From Gemmatimonadota bacterium (GTDB lineage Bacteria; Gemmatimonadota; Gemmatimonadetes; Gemmatimonadales; GWC2-71-9): a stretch of 36,817 nt of DNA. Shown here one piece after another: positions 1 to 10,731 of this stretch; positions within the stretch are counted from its first letter, which is position 1, and every line of letters starts with the position of its first letter. The DNA is taken from the NCBI GenBank assembly GCA_022563595.1, contig JADFNB010000002.1, forward strand, positions 117,510-154,326, written 5' to 3'. Below the pieces are notes generated by a model that was not told the DNA's origin, did not search any database, and was given only the letters and a program-made list of their open reading frames with translations. Position numbers and translations under genes: made by a program.

Positions 1-852
1 CCCCGTCAGCACCAGGTCTGCCCCGGGCAGCACCTCCCCGAAACCCACCCTGTCGAGCACCCAGTCGGCCCCGCGCACGAGGTCGCCATCGGCGAAGCAG
101 AGAATCCCAAACCCCAGCCCGCCCGCCGCGCCGGCGCCCTCCCGCTCGGCCAGCTCCCGTCCGCCCCGGTCGGCGGTAGCGGCAACGAGGCGTTCCAACC
201 CTCGGGTGAGCTGGCCGATGGCTGGTGGATCGGCACCTTTCTGCGCGGCGAAGCGGGCTGCTCCGTCCGCACCCAAGAGGCAACTGCTCACGTCCGCCAA
301 CCCGACGAGACGGGTCCCGGGCCGCCTTCCGGGTTTTAGCGACACGATATCGGCGAGTGCGCCACCGCCTTCTTCCACCGGCCGCCCGTTCCCATCGTGG
401 GGCATCCAGCCCCAGGCCCGCGCCATTCCGATACCACCGTCCATGGTTGCGCTCCCGCCGAGCCCGACATAGACCGTCTGTGCTCCCGCCGCCACAACCG
501 TGTCGATCCACTCGCCGACGCCGCGTGTCGTCGTGCGGAGCGGATCCCGCCGCGCACCGGGAACCAGCCCCAAACCACAGGCAAGCCGCGACTCGAGCAC
601 CGCCGTATGCTCATCGAGCCACCCCGTCGTCACGAACACCGGCTCACCCAGCGGACCGTGGCAGCGCTGCTCGGTGCGCCGCACGAGCAGCGGCTCGAGC
701 GCGACGAGCAACCCGTCACCACCATCGCTCGCGCACACGATGCGGCACTCGGCACGTACCGCGGCGATGGCGCGGCGATACGCCGCGGCGACCTCCCGGA
801 CGCTAAGCGTCTCCTTGAACGACTGTGCTACCGCGACGACACGACGTGACAT
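1..852 (-). CDS. Glycerate kinase, type I family (partial, C-terminus off the window)
   Basis: Phosphorylates D-glycerate to a phosphoglycerate using ATP, feeding glyoxylate-derived carbon into glycolysis. The frame is open from an ATG at 852 to the left edge, giving 284 residues of a family that is usually about 370-380. Family signatures seen: an N-terminal AQSFKETLSVREVA (compare the family's APDSFKESLSA), ASDGGDG near residue 45, a GPLGEPV segment, the glycine-rich YVGLGGSATMDGGIGMA, and a later FAAQKGA. It lies downstream of purA on the same strand after a 198-base gap with a hairpin, so it may be a separate transcript. The first residues are basic (MSRRVVAVAQS) and no strong ribosome binding site is visible. 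The exact product (2- or 3-phosphoglycerate) cannot be told from sequence. Confidence 0.85.
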   Translation of the reverse strand, partial: MSRRVVAVAQSFKETLSVREVAAAYRRAIAAVRAECRIVCASDGGDGLLVALEPLLVRRTEQRCHGPLGEPVFVTTGWLDEHTAVLESRLACGLGLVPGARRDPLRTTTRGVGEWIDTVVAAGAQTVYVGLGGSATMDGGIGMARAWGWMPHDGNGRPVEEGGGALADIVSLKPGRRPGTRLVGLADVSSCLLGADGAARFAAQKGADPPAIGQLTRGLERLVAATADRGGRELAEREGAGAAGGLGFGILCFADGDLVRGADWVLDRVGFGEVLPGADLVLTG

Positions 853-897
853 GGTCTCTACTGTCCCACCGAGACACCCACCAGGACAAGGAACGAT

Positions 898-926
898 AAG
901 ATGAAGTAGGACAGAGACTTGTGCAA
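898..926 (-). promoter_or_regulatory. Possible sigma-70-like promoter for the glycerate kinase
   Basis: On the minus strand TTGCAC (921-926) and CATCTT (898-903) are separated by 17 bases, about 45 bases upstream of the glycerate kinase ATG. The -35 match is fair and the -10 match is weak (3 of 6), so this is only a candidate. It is the best hexamer pair I found in the purA to glycerate kinase gap, the rest of which shows no gene. Confidence 0.2.
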
Positions 927-1012
927 TCAACACGCCATCGCTATCTCGGGTCCACATGACCGACCCCTGCGCGTTCGGTGCGGCACCTTGACCAGCACGC
1001 ACCGCAGATCGG

Positions 1013-1034
1013 CCGGACCCCGGACGTGGTCCGG
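1013..1034 (-). terminator. Hairpin just after purA, possible terminator
   Basis: CCGGACC and GGTCCGG form a perfect 7-bp GC-rich stem with an 8-base loop, starting about 16 bases past the purA stop. No U-tract follows on the minus strand, so it is not a canonical intrinsic terminator. It could instead stabilise the 3' end or pause polymerase. Confidence 0.35.
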
Positions 1035-1050
1035 ACTCCCGGCTGCGGTT

Positions 1051-3231
<2,181 letters not shown>

Positions 3232-3235
<4 letters not shown>

Positions 3236-4449
3236 TGCGGCATGATACCGGGGAGACCGTCGCTCAGCCCCTCGACGGCGCTCTCGTCCGCGTCCACTTT
3301 GTCGGCCTTCTCGGTGGATGTCTCGCGTCGCTCAGCCCCCCGACGGCGCTGTCGTCCGCGGGTTTTCTTCACCGTGAGCGACTTGCGACGCACCGTCGTG
3401 AGCTGGAGTTCAAAGTCGGAGGGGTCGGTGGCCGACGCGCGGGCCACGTCGAACGTCACCACCTCCGCGTCGACGAGCGCCATCAGGTGCTGGTCGAAGG
3501 TCTGCATCCCGTACTGATCCCGTCCCTCGACGATGTAGTCCGTTATCTCTGATATCCGCTCCGCGTCCCGTATCAGATCGCGGATCGTTGGTGTCACGAT
3601 CATGACCTCGACAGCGACACAGCGTCCCTGGCCGTCTGCGCGTGGGAGCAGCTGCTGCGAGATCACCGCGTAGAGCGCATCCGCGAGCCGTACGCGGGCG
3701 ACCTCCTGTTCTTCCGGTGCGAACATCCCGACGATCCGTGATACGGTGGTGGCCGCGTTCGGTGTGTGCAGGGTCGAGATCACCAGATGTCCCGTTTCCG
3801 CGGCCTTGATCGCCGTGTCGATCGTCTCGCTGTCGCGCATCTCCCCTATCAACACCACGTCGGGATCCTGGCGTAACGCCGCGCGCAACCCATCGCTGAA
3901 ACTATCCGTATCAACGCCGATTTCGCGCTGCGTAATGGACGACTTGGCGTCACGATGCAGGAACTCTATGGGGTTCTCGAGCGTGACCACATGCTTGTTC
4001 ATGTTCGAGTTGATATGGTGCACGATCGCCGCCATCGTCGAACTCTTGCCGCTCCCGGTAGCCCCGGTCACCAAGACGAGGCCCTGCTCCGCTTCGGCTA
4101 TCGACGTCAACACCTTGGGCAGATGCAACCGCTCGAAGCTCGGCACCTCAAACGGGATCACCCGCATCACAATCATGAACGAGGACCGCTGCCGTAGGAT
4201 GTTGACGCGGAACCGCCCGATCCCGGGTGCACCCCAGGAACAATCATAGTCCTTGATCTCGTCGATGCGCTTCCGATCTTCCTCGCTGGACATGAACTTG
4301 AGTGCGATGGCCTTCGTCTGTTCCGGCGTGAGACGCTGTTTCGTGAGAGGCTTCAGCACGCCGTCGATGCGAGCGCGGAAGACGTCACCGGCCTTGATGT
4401 GCAGGTCGGACGCGCCCTGCTCGACTGCCGCCTTGATGATGTTTTCCAT
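3232..4449 (-). CDS. pilT: Type IV pilus retraction ATPase, PilT family
   Basis: A hexameric secretion-superfamily ATPase that powers pilus retraction at the cytoplasmic base of the type IV pilus. Seen: the N-terminal SDLHIKAGD PAS-like domain, Walker A GATGSGKSS (129-137), Walker B DPDVVLIGEMRD (195-206), His box HLVISTLHT (221-229) and the C-terminal SQQLLPR. PilT proteins are about 345-380 residues; this one has 405, with an extra charged tail from about residue 355. The tail contains a basic stretch (RGRQRRRGAERR) and an acidic stretch (ADESAVEGLSD) that come from the same duplicated DNA segment in different frames. No other pilus gene is nearby. PilU or a similar paralogue cannot be excluded. 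Confidence 0.93.
3258..3360. repeat. 35-bp direct repeat inside the pilT 3' end, read in two frames
   Basis: Positions 3258-3292 and 3326-3360 match at 33 of 35 bases. They are offset by 68 bases, which is not a multiple of three, so the two copies are translated in different frames: the upstream copy as an arginine-rich segment, the downstream copy as an acidic segment ending close to the stop codon. Confidence 0.9.
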
Positions 4450-4452
4450 GTT

Positions 4453-5565
4453 TCAGTAACCCGTTTCCAGATCGACGACGTTCTTCAACCGCCGCCCGCC
4501 GAGATAACGATCGATATTATCCACGATCAACCCGGTCTCGCGCTCCCAAAACCGGGTGGACACTCCGCTCACGTGCGGGCTCACCAGCACGCGCGGATGC
4601 CGCCAGAACGGATGATCATCCGGCAGCGGTTCCCGCGCGAAGACATCGAGCACGCAGCCGGCGAGCCGCCCTTCGTCCAGCTGGCGGAGCAGCACCTCCT
4701 CATCGAGGATCGCCCCACGACCGACGTTGATGACGTAGGCGTGACGCGGCAGCTCTCCCAGGACGGACTCGCCGATCGATCCCTCTGTGTCCCGCGTGCG
4801 CGGCACGGTGATGACCAGCACGTCGCTGCACCGGGCCAGGTACGGCAGGTCCGACGGGCCGCCCACCCAGTGCACGCCGCGCGGCCGTCGCCGCGACGGA
4901 CGGCGACGCACGGCGCGTACCGTCATACCGAGGCCGGCACAGCGACGCGCAACCGCCTTGCCGATCCCGCCGAGCCCGACAATCCCGACTCGCGTATCGC
5001 GCAGCTCGCGCACGCGGGTGTCGGCCGCCGTGAAAGCGTCCTTGTCCCATCGTGCGGCGCGCTGGGCCGCCACCAGCGCGTGAAATCCCTGGAGACAGAA
5101 CCCAATGGCCGCGAGCACCCAATCCGCGATCGGCTCCGCGTATACGCCGCGGGAGTTCGTCAGGACTGCTCCGGTAGCGCGGAACTCACGCGTGATGCTC
5201 CCCCCTGCGCCCGCGCCCGCCGTGTGCGCCCACTTTAGGGTCCCTGCCGCCGCGCGTGCCACCCCGGGCGGTACCCCCCATCCTATGTACACCTCCGCGC
5301 CTGCCGCCGCCCGTTGGGCCTCGACCGAGCCGGCCGCGCCGTCGCCGTCACTCGACACCAGAGCGTCGACGGTGGCAACCTCCCAGCCCGATCCCAAGGC
5401 ACTCTGCACGGCCGCGACGGTCTCTGCTGGAGCGCGCCACACCACTCGCGCAGCGGCTAGGTCGACGACCGCCCGCCTCACTCGTCGACGGAGAGTTCGT
5501 ATGAGCCCGTCATGCGCAGAACCGAAAGTCGGGCCAGGTCGTGCAGACGCTGGGGACCAACGCAC
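4453..5565 (-). CDS. D-2-hydroxyacid dehydrogenase (glyoxylate/hydroxypyruvate reductase-like)
   Basis: NAD(P)-dependent dehydrogenase that interconverts 2-oxoacids and D-2-hydroxyacids. Seen in this reading: the dinucleotide-binding motif GIVGLGGIG (GxGxxG at 197-202), and the catalytic triad Arg283 in NVGRGAI, Glu312 in FAREPLP and His331 in SPHVSG. The substrate loop is SRGVYAEPIADW. The layout resembles GhrA/GhrB-type reductases, but the substrate cannot be read from sequence. The start is uncertain: 5565 is a GTG without a visible Shine-Dalgarno sequence, and a GTG about 28 codons inside (VRRAVVDL) would give a more usual length. It lies 3 bases from pilT and about 50 bases after trpS, so it is probably cotranscribed. 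Confidence 0.88.
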   Translation of the reverse strand: MRWSPASARPGPTFGSAHDGLIRTLRRRVRRAVVDLAAARVVWRAPAETVAAVQSALGSGWEVATVDALVSSDGDGAAGSVEAQRAAAGAEVYIGWGVPPGVARAAAGTLKWAHTAGAGAGGSITREFRATGAVLTNSRGVYAEPIADWVLAAIGFCLQGFHALVAAQRAARWDKDAFTAADTRVRELRDTRVGIVGLGGIGKAVARRCAGLGMTVRAVRRRPSRRRPRGVHWVGGPSDLPYLARCSDVLVITVPRTRDTEGSIGESVLGELPRHAYVINVGRGAILDEEVLLRQLDEGRLAGCVLDVFAREPLPDDHPFWRHPRVLVSPHVSGVSTRFWERETGLIVDNIDRYLGGRRLKNVVDLETGY

Positions 5566-5613
5566 CCAGGAGGTCGAGCCGAATTGCCTCGACCAGCTGC
5601 TGCCAAAGTGTGT

Positions 5614-6615
5614 CTATCGACGTAGCGCCACCTTCTCCGCGGGAAGCAACCCCATCGCTGCGCGCACGGCCGCCATCGTCTCCGCCGCCACGGCCCGCGC
5701 TCGTTCCGCGCCGCTGCGCAGGATCTCGTGCACCCGCTCAGGATGCGCCCGTAGCTCGGCAGCGCGCTCGCGCATGGGAACGAACGCCGCGATGATGTTG
5801 TCGGCAAGTACCCGCTTGCAATCCAGGCAGCCCCACTTTGCCCCGCGGCAGCTATCGGCAACGTGGTCCACCGTGTCGGCGGGGGAGAAGTATTGGTGGA
5901 GCGAGAAGACATTGCACTTGGCCGGGTCACCGGGATCTATGCGCCTCACGCGCGCCGGATCGGTCATGGCCGGGCGCAGCAGTTGCCAGATACGCTCCGG
6001 ATCGTCGAGAATCCCGATCGTGTTGTTCAGGCTCTTCGACATCTTGGCCTGGCCATCGAGCCCAACGATGCGTTTGGCCTCCGTGTGGTGCACCTGCGGT
6101 TCAGGAAAGAAACCGGCGCCGAAGCGCCTGTTCCACTTGCGAACGATCTCGCGCACCAACTCGAGGTGTTGCTCCTGATCCTGGCCCACCGGCACCAGAT
6201 CGGCCTTGTACAGGAGAATGTCAGCCGCCTGCAGCACTGGGTAGTTGAGCAGCCCCGCCGGCACGCTTTCTTGCAGCTGTGACTTGTCCTTAAATTGGGT
6301 CATCCGCTCGAGTTCTCCGAGCGGGGTCACCGTCGTCAAGACCCATGCCAGCTCCGTGTGCTCCGGCACGTGCGACTGCACGAACAGCACACACCGCTCG
6401 GGATCGATCCCGGCGGCGAGCAGGCCGACCGCCATGTCGAAGGTTTGCGCTTCTAGCTGCGCCGGCTCATAGCTCTGTGTAATCGCGTGGTAGTCTACGA
6501 TGGAGAAAAAACACTCGTGGCGCTCCTGCAGCGCGACCCAGTTGCGGACCGCGCCGAGGTAGTTGCCGATGTGGAGCTCTCCGGAGGGCTGAATTCCCGA
6601 AAAAACCCGGGCCAT
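5614..6615 (-). CDS. trpS: Tryptophanyl-tRNA synthetase
   Basis: Class I aminoacyl-tRNA synthetase charging tRNA-Trp. Seen: PSGELHIGNYLGA with the HIGH-type signature at 15-18, KMSKS at 191-195, and a Cys-containing CRGAKWGCLDCK segment common in bacterial TrpRS. I chose the ATG giving MARVFSGIQPSG (333 residues, normal length) over a TTG three codons upstream. It is divergent from the inositol-monophosphatase-family gene across only 37 bases and heads the trpS-dehydrogenase-pilT-aldolase-purA cluster. Confidence 0.97.
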   Translation of the reverse strand: MARVFSGIQPSGELHIGNYLGAVRNWVALQERHECFFSIVDYHAITQSYEPAQLEAQTFDMAVGLLAAGIDPERCVLFVQSHVPEHTELAWVLTTVTPLGELERMTQFKDKSQLQESVPAGLLNYPVLQAADILLYKADLVPVGQDQEQHLELVREIVRKWNRRFGAGFFPEPQVHHTEAKRIVGLDGQAKMSKSLNNTIGILDDPERIWQLLRPAMTDPARVRRIDPGDPAKCNVFSLHQYFSPADTVDHVADSCRGAKWGCLDCKRVLADNIIAAFVPMRERAAELRAHPERVHEILRSGAERARAVAAETMAAVRAAMGLLPAEKVALRR

Positions 6616-6652
6616 GGCCTGCAAGCTATGCCGGGGCTAGAGGTGTCGCAAG

Positions 6653-7468
6653 GTGGCGAAAAATCAGGACTTACTGGATGTCGCGACCCGCGCCGCGGAA
6701 CGCGCGGCGGCCTTCATTCGGACCGCCGAACGGCCTGATCCCGCCTTCTGGGACCGGAAGGCCAGGAGCGATTTCGTGACTGAGGTGGACCGCCGCGCCG
6801 AGCGGATCATCGCCGAGACGCTGCTCGAGGCCGTCCCGGATTCCGTCGTGCTCGGCGAGGAGCTGTCACCCGAGCAGTCGGGGAGCGCGCTCCGCTGGAT
6901 CGTCGACCCGCTCGACGGAACCACGAACTTCCTGCACGGGTATCCAGCATACTCCGTGAGCATCGCCGCGGCGGTCGGGGACGAACCGGTGGCAGCCGTG
7001 GTGAACGATGTCTCGCGTGGGGTGACCTACACAGCTGTCGCCGGAGAGGGAGCTGGGACGGGGGCGGGGGCCTGGTGCAACGGCGCGCCGCTTCGGGTCT
7101 CCTCCCTGACCGAGCCTGCCAAGGCGCTCTTGGGGACGGGGTTCCCGTTCAAGCGTCCCGCCTCGGAGCGCATCGAGCAGTATCTGCGTCAGTTCGCGCG
7201 GCTTCTCTCCCAGACCGGCGGCATCCGTCGTGCCGGCTCGGCCGCGATCGACCTGGCACACGTGGCGGAAGGGCACCTCGAGGGGTTCTGGGAGCTGTGG
7301 CTCGCGCCGTGGGACATGGCGGCGGGCATCCTCCTCGTCCGGGAAGCGGGCGGGGTCGTGACCGATCTCGCGGGCCGGCCGGCATCGCTGGCGGCGGGCC
7401 CGATCGTGGCCGGGAACCCCACCATCCACGAATGGTTGTTAAGCGAGCTGAGCGCCATCGGGACGTGA
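6653..7468 (+). CDS. Inositol monophosphatase family protein
   Basis: Mg-dependent, Li-sensitive phosphatase fold (SuhB, inositol-1-phosphatase, CysQ or histidinol-phosphatase HisN type). Metal-site motifs seen: GEE at 68-70, DPLDGTTNF (from 85) and WDMAAGILLVREAGG (from 220). Length 271 is typical. It starts at a GTG with AGAGGTG a few bases upstream. It is the first gene of the only plus-strand pair in the window and sits 33 bases before the DoxX gene. The substrate is undetermined: the motifs do not separate inositol-1-phosphate from the other family substrates. Confidence 0.92.
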   Translation: MAKNQDLLDVATRAAERAAAFIRTAERPDPAFWDRKARSDFVTEVDRRAERIIAETLLEAVPDSVVLGEELSPEQSGSALRWIVDPLDGTTNFLHGYPAYSVSIAAAVGDEPVAAVVNDVSRGVTYTAVAGEGAGTGAGAWCNGAPLRVSSLTEPAKALLGTGFPFKRPASERIEQYLRQFARLLSQTGGIRRAGSAAIDLAHVAEGHLEGFWELWLAPWDMAAGILLVREAGGVVTDLAGRPASLAAGPIVAGNPTIHEWLLSELSAIGT

Positions 7469-7501
7469 GCGCAGGAACACACCACACGGAGGCTACGAGA
7501 G

Positions 7502-7906
7502 ATGACCGAGATGCTTGGCAGGCTCGAACCGGTGGCGCACAACGCACTGCGCATCGTGATCGGGTTCCTGTTCTGGAGCCACGGGGCACAGAAGCTCTTC
7601 GGATGGTTGGGGGGAGAGCCGGTCGAGCTGATGTCCCGGTTTGGCGTGGCGGGCGTCCTGGAGTTCTTCGGCGGGGCCCTGATCGTGCTCGGCCTCTTCA
7701 CGCAGCCGGTAGCGTTCGTCCTGTCCGGCGAGATGGCGGTGGCGTATTTCTGGATGCACGTCCCGCGGGGCGACAGCCTGTGGCCGTGGGTCAATCGCGG
7801 TGAGGTGGCGGCGGTGTATTGTTTCGTGTTCCTGTTCCTGGCGGCGTCCGGAGGCGGGTCGTTCAGCCTCGAGGGATTGATGAAGCGGAAGACTACGGAC
7901 CACTGA
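7502..7906 (+). CDS. DoxX family membrane protein
   Basis: A 134-residue integral membrane protein with four predicted hydrophobic segments: near residues 15-35, 48-68, 75-92 and 105-122. The N-terminal LRIVIGFLFWSHGAQKLFGWLGG and the FGVAGVLEFFGGALIVLGL stretch are typical of the DoxX/DoxD family (YphA-like). Members have been tied to quinone-linked or redox stress functions, but no specific reaction can be assigned here. A GGAGG precedes the ATG with good spacing. It follows the inositol-monophosphatase-family gene and converges on map, with no clear terminator in the 81-base gap. Confidence 0.88.
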   Translation: MTEMLGRLEPVAHNALRIVIGFLFWSHGAQKLFGWLGGEPVELMSRFGVAGVLEFFGGALIVLGLFTQPVAFVLSGEMAVAYFWMHVPRGDSLWPWVNRGEVAAVYCFVFLFLAASGGGSFSLEGLMKRKTTDH

Positions 7907-7987
7907 CGAAGATCGAAGCGCTGCGGGAAGTGTGTCATAGTATCATGTTGAAGCCACTAGACTGGCTGGCCGCAAAGAGAACTCCCG

Positions 7988-8758
7988 CTACGCTGGTGTC
8001 GCGGCGGGTGCGACGGTGAGGATCTGGTTCCCGTCGTCCAGGATCACCACCGTGTGCTCGAAGTGCGCCGAGAGCGTCCCGTCGCGAGTGACGACGGTCC
8101 ACTTGTCGCCGAGCGTGTGTATCTCCGGCCCGCCGATGTTCACCATCGGCTCGATCGCGATCGTCATCCCCTTCGTGAGACGCGCTCCGCGTTTGGGCTT
8201 CCCGTAGTTCGGTACCTGCGGTCCTTCGTGAAAGCTCGTGCCGATCCCATGACCGACCAGCTCACGAACCACGTTAAAGCCCGCCGCCTCGACGACCTGC
8301 TGCACCGCATACCCGATATCGCCCACGCGGTTGTCCGCCTTCGCGGCGGCCAGGCCGGCCTCGAGCGCCTCGCGCGTGATTAGCATGAGCCGCTGCGCCT
8401 CGTCACTCACGTTGCCTATCGCCAGCGTGGTCGCGGAATCGGCGTGCAGCCCGTCGAGACAGACGCCGCAGTCGACGCTCAGGATGTCGCCTTCCTCGAG
8501 CACGCGCTCTCTGGAGGGGATGCCGTGGACGACTTCGTTGTTGATCGACGTGCAGAGCGACTTGGGGAAATCGTACAAGCCCTTGAAAGACGGCCGCGCG
8601 CCGGGATGGCTGCCGATGAACTCCTCGGCCAAATCGTCCAGCTCTGCGGTGGAGATTCCTGGTCGCGCATGCCGGCCGACGAGAAGAAGGGTCTCGGCTA
8701 CGATCTGGCCGGCCGCGGCCATCGTCTCGACCTCGCGTGGCGACTTGATGGTGATCAT
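7988..8758 (-). CDS. map: Methionine aminopeptidase, type I
   Basis: Removes the initiator methionine from nascent proteins. The full metal-binding set is visible: Asp96 (DCG), Asp107 (HADSATT), His170 (GHGIG), Glu203 (AIEPM) and Glu234 (HFEHT), with His79 as the substrate-side histidine. At 256 residues it is the short type Ia form without an N-terminal zinc extension. It overlaps adk by 4 bases and closes the ribosomal superoperon; the alpha-operon genes do not follow. Confidence 0.97.
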   Translation of the reverse strand: MITIKSPREVETMAAAGQIVAETLLLVGRHARPGISTAELDDLAEEFIGSHPGARPSFKGLYDFPKSLCTSINNEVVHGIPSRERVLEEGDILSVDCGVCLDGLHADSATTLAIGNVSDEAQRLMLITREALEAGLAAAKADNRVGDIGYAVQQVVEAAGFNVVRELVGHGIGTSFHEGPQVPNYGKPKRGARLTKGMTIAIEPMVNIGGPEIHTLGDKWTVVTRDGTLSAHFEHTVVILDDGNQILTVAPAATPA

Positions 8759-9318
8759 CGTCCGAGCGCCTCGTTCACGCGATCAGCGACCTCCCGCACG
8801 GTGCCCAACCCTACAATGGTAGTGAGCAGTCCGCGCTCTTCATAATACCGGATGAGCGGCGCCGTCTGCTCCCCGTATACGGCAAATCGCTTGCGAATCG
8901 TCTCTGGCGTATCGTCGCTCCGGCCCTCCGCGCGCGCACGACCGAGCATGCGTTTCACCAACTCGTCTTCCGGCACGTCGATGAGCAGCACCCTGTCGAT
9001 CCGGCTCCCGCGGTCCGCCAGGAGCCCTTCGACCGCCTCCGCCTGCGCCAGAGTGCGCGGGAACCCGTCCATGATGACGCCGTCCTGCGCTTCCGGTGAT
9101 CGGAGCACCTCTTCGATCAGACCGAGGATGATCTCGTCCGGCACCAGAAGGCCTCGGTCCATGAACGACCTGGCTTCAACGCCCAGGGACGTCCTGTCGC
9201 GTACCGCCGCGCGAAGCAGATCGCCGGTGGCGATCTTGGGAACGCCGAGTCGGTCGGCGAGCAGGGCACCTTGGGTTCCCTTACCCGAGCCCGGGGCACC
9301 CAGAACGATGATCTGCAT
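8755..9318 (-). CDS. adk: Adenylate kinase, short-LID form
   Basis: Interconverts ATP plus AMP with two ADP. Seen: the P-loop GAPGSGKGTQ (7-16), the AMP-binding TGDLLRAAV and MDGFPRTLAQA, and RARAEGRSDDTPETIRKR in the C-terminal half. At 187 residues it lacks the longer zinc- or hydrogen-bond-stabilised LID domain of about 215-residue enzymes. The stop/start overlap with map (ATGA) implies coupling. No clear Shine-Dalgarno sequence precedes the ATG. Confidence 0.96.
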   Translation of the reverse strand: MQIIVLGAPGSGKGTQGALLADRLGVPKIATGDLLRAAVRDRTSLGVEARSFMDRGLLVPDEIILGLIEEVLRSPEAQDGVIMDGFPRTLAQAEAVEGLLADRGSRIDRVLLIDVPEDELVKRMLGRARAEGRSDDTPETIRKRFAVYGEQTAPLIRYYEERGLLTTIVGLGTVREVADRVNEALGR

Positions 9319-9347
9319 CGATCAGTGCGCGGCGGTATATACGCTGC

Positions 9348-9365
9348 CGGCGGGTTTGCCCGCCG
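9348..9365 (-). other. Hairpin in the secY-adk gap
   Basis: CGGCGGG and CCCGCCG form a perfect 7-bp stem around a 4-base loop, the only notable structure in the 96-base gap. It is followed on the minus strand by GCAGCGTATATA rather than a U-run, so it is more likely an mRNA processing or stability element than a terminator. Confidence 0.45.
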
Positions 9366-9414
9366 CACAGTCCGTCCGCGTTGGTCCCCTCAGTGGTTCC
9401 GCCCTCATCCGCGG

Positions 9415-10728
9415 CTACATGTAGCGCCGACGCCCGCGGAACTTCACACGCCCCTGCTTCATGAAGTCATCATAGTGACGAAGATGCAGGTGCTGCTGCA
9501 TCTGAATCCATGTATCAAGCGCCACGCCAACGACGATCAGCAGCGCCGTCCCGCCGAAGAAGAACGGCACGTTGAACACGCTGAACACCCAGAACGGCAG
9601 CAGGGCGATCGCCGCGAGGAACATCGCGCCGGGCAGCGTCACGCGGCTCAGCACGTCGTCGATGTACTCGGCTGTGGCCGACCCCGGTTTCACGCCCGGG
9701 ATGAAGCCACCCTGTTTCTTCAGGTTCTCGGCCAGATCAACCGGATTGAAGATGATCGACGTGTAGAAAAAGGAGAAGAAGATGATGAGCGCCGCGTATG
9801 ACACGTAGTATACGGCCGTGGTGGGCGCGAACGTATCCGCGAGCCCGCGAAGCCACGGGACCGTCGTGAATGCCGCGAGCGTCCCCGGAACGATGATCAG
9901 TGACTGCGCGAAGATGATCGGCATCACCCCGGCCGAATTGATGCGTATCGGGATAAACGTCTTCTGGCCCTCACGGACCCGCCCCCGGCCCATCACCTTG
10001 CGCGGGATCTGAATCGGGATTCGACGCGCCGCCACCGTCATCGCTATCACGCCGGCCACGACCGCGACCATGGCCACAGTGAGGATCAGGACCCGGAATG
10101 GCGTTATGATTCCCGTCTGCAGGAATCCTATCGTCTGGAAGAAGCCCGGCAGCATCCCCTCCATGATCGAGAAGAAGATCATGAGGCTCATGCCGTTACC
10201 GATGCCACGCTCGGTGATCTGCTCACCGAGCCACATGATGAATATCGCACCGGTCGTCAGCGTGAGGATCGTGATCATCCGGAATCCCCACACGTTCGTC
10301 ATGGAGACCGCCTGCAGCGACTCCGTGAAGATCGCGAAGCCATAGGCCTGCCCCAGCGCGAGCACGACGGTCAGGTACCGCGTCCACTGGGTGATCTTCT
10401 TCCGGCCGTCCTCTTCCTTCTGGAGCTTCTCGACGTACGGGAATACAGCACCCGCGAGCTGGAAGATGATGGACGCGGAGATGTACGGCATGATCCCGAG
10501 CGCGAGCACCGTGGCACGTGAGAGCCCGCCACCCACGAAGAGATCGTACACCCCGAAAAGCGTCCCGGCGGCCTGGTTGGCCATGAAGTCCGCCAGGACC
10601 TGCACGTTGACGCCCGGTGTTGCAATGTGCGCGCCGCCCCGGTAGATCGCCAGGCACAGGAGCGTGAAGAGGATCTTGTCCTTGAGTTCTGGATCCCGGA
10701 ACAGGTTGGGAATGCGCGGACCGGTCAT
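9415..10728 (-). CDS. secY: Preprotein translocase subunit SecY
   Basis: Pore-forming subunit of the SecYEG channel in the inner membrane. At 437 residues it has about ten hydrophobic segments. Family signatures seen: ALGIMPYISASIIFQL, GRKKITQWTRYLT, GEQITERGIGNG, and INSAGVMPIIFAQS in the C-terminal half. The cytoplasmic C-terminus is basic (GRVKFRGRRRYM). It starts 3 bases after rplO, in the usual spc position. Its partner SecE is encoded near the right edge of the same gene block. Confidence 0.98.
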   Translation of the reverse strand: MTGPRIPNLFRDPELKDKILFTLLCLAIYRGGAHIATPGVNVQVLADFMANQAAGTLFGVYDLFVGGGLSRATVLALGIMPYISASIIFQLAGAVFPYVEKLQKEEDGRKKITQWTRYLTVVLALGQAYGFAIFTESLQAVSMTNVWGFRMITILTLTTGAIFIMWLGEQITERGIGNGMSLMIFFSIMEGMLPGFFQTIGFLQTGIITPFRVLILTVAMVAVVAGVIAMTVAARRIPIQIPRKVMGRGRVREGQKTFIPIRINSAGVMPIIFAQSLIIVPGTLAAFTTVPWLRGLADTFAPTTAVYYVSYAALIIFFSFFYTSIIFNPVDLAENLKKQGGFIPGVKPGSATAEYIDDVLSRVTLPGAMFLAAIALLPFWVFSVFNVPFFFGGTALLIVVGVALDTWIQMQQHLHLRHYDDFMKQGRVKFRGRRRYM

Positions 10729-10731
10729 GAC

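Noticed and set aside
225-849. Long open frames on the plus strand opposite the left-edge gene
   Set aside because: They are rich in Arg, Pro and Ala with no family similarity, and lie opposite a minus-strand frame with clear glycerate kinase motifs.
5500-5630. A short protein-like frame between trpS and the dehydrogenase (DTLWQQLVEAIRLDLLGAL)
   Set aside because: It looks coding over about 35 codons but has no acceptable start codon and no ribosome binding site. It may be a gene remnant or chance.
7907-7987. Bidirectional terminator between the DoxX gene and map
   Set aside because: Expected from the convergent layout, but I found no stem of six or more base pairs with a U-run.
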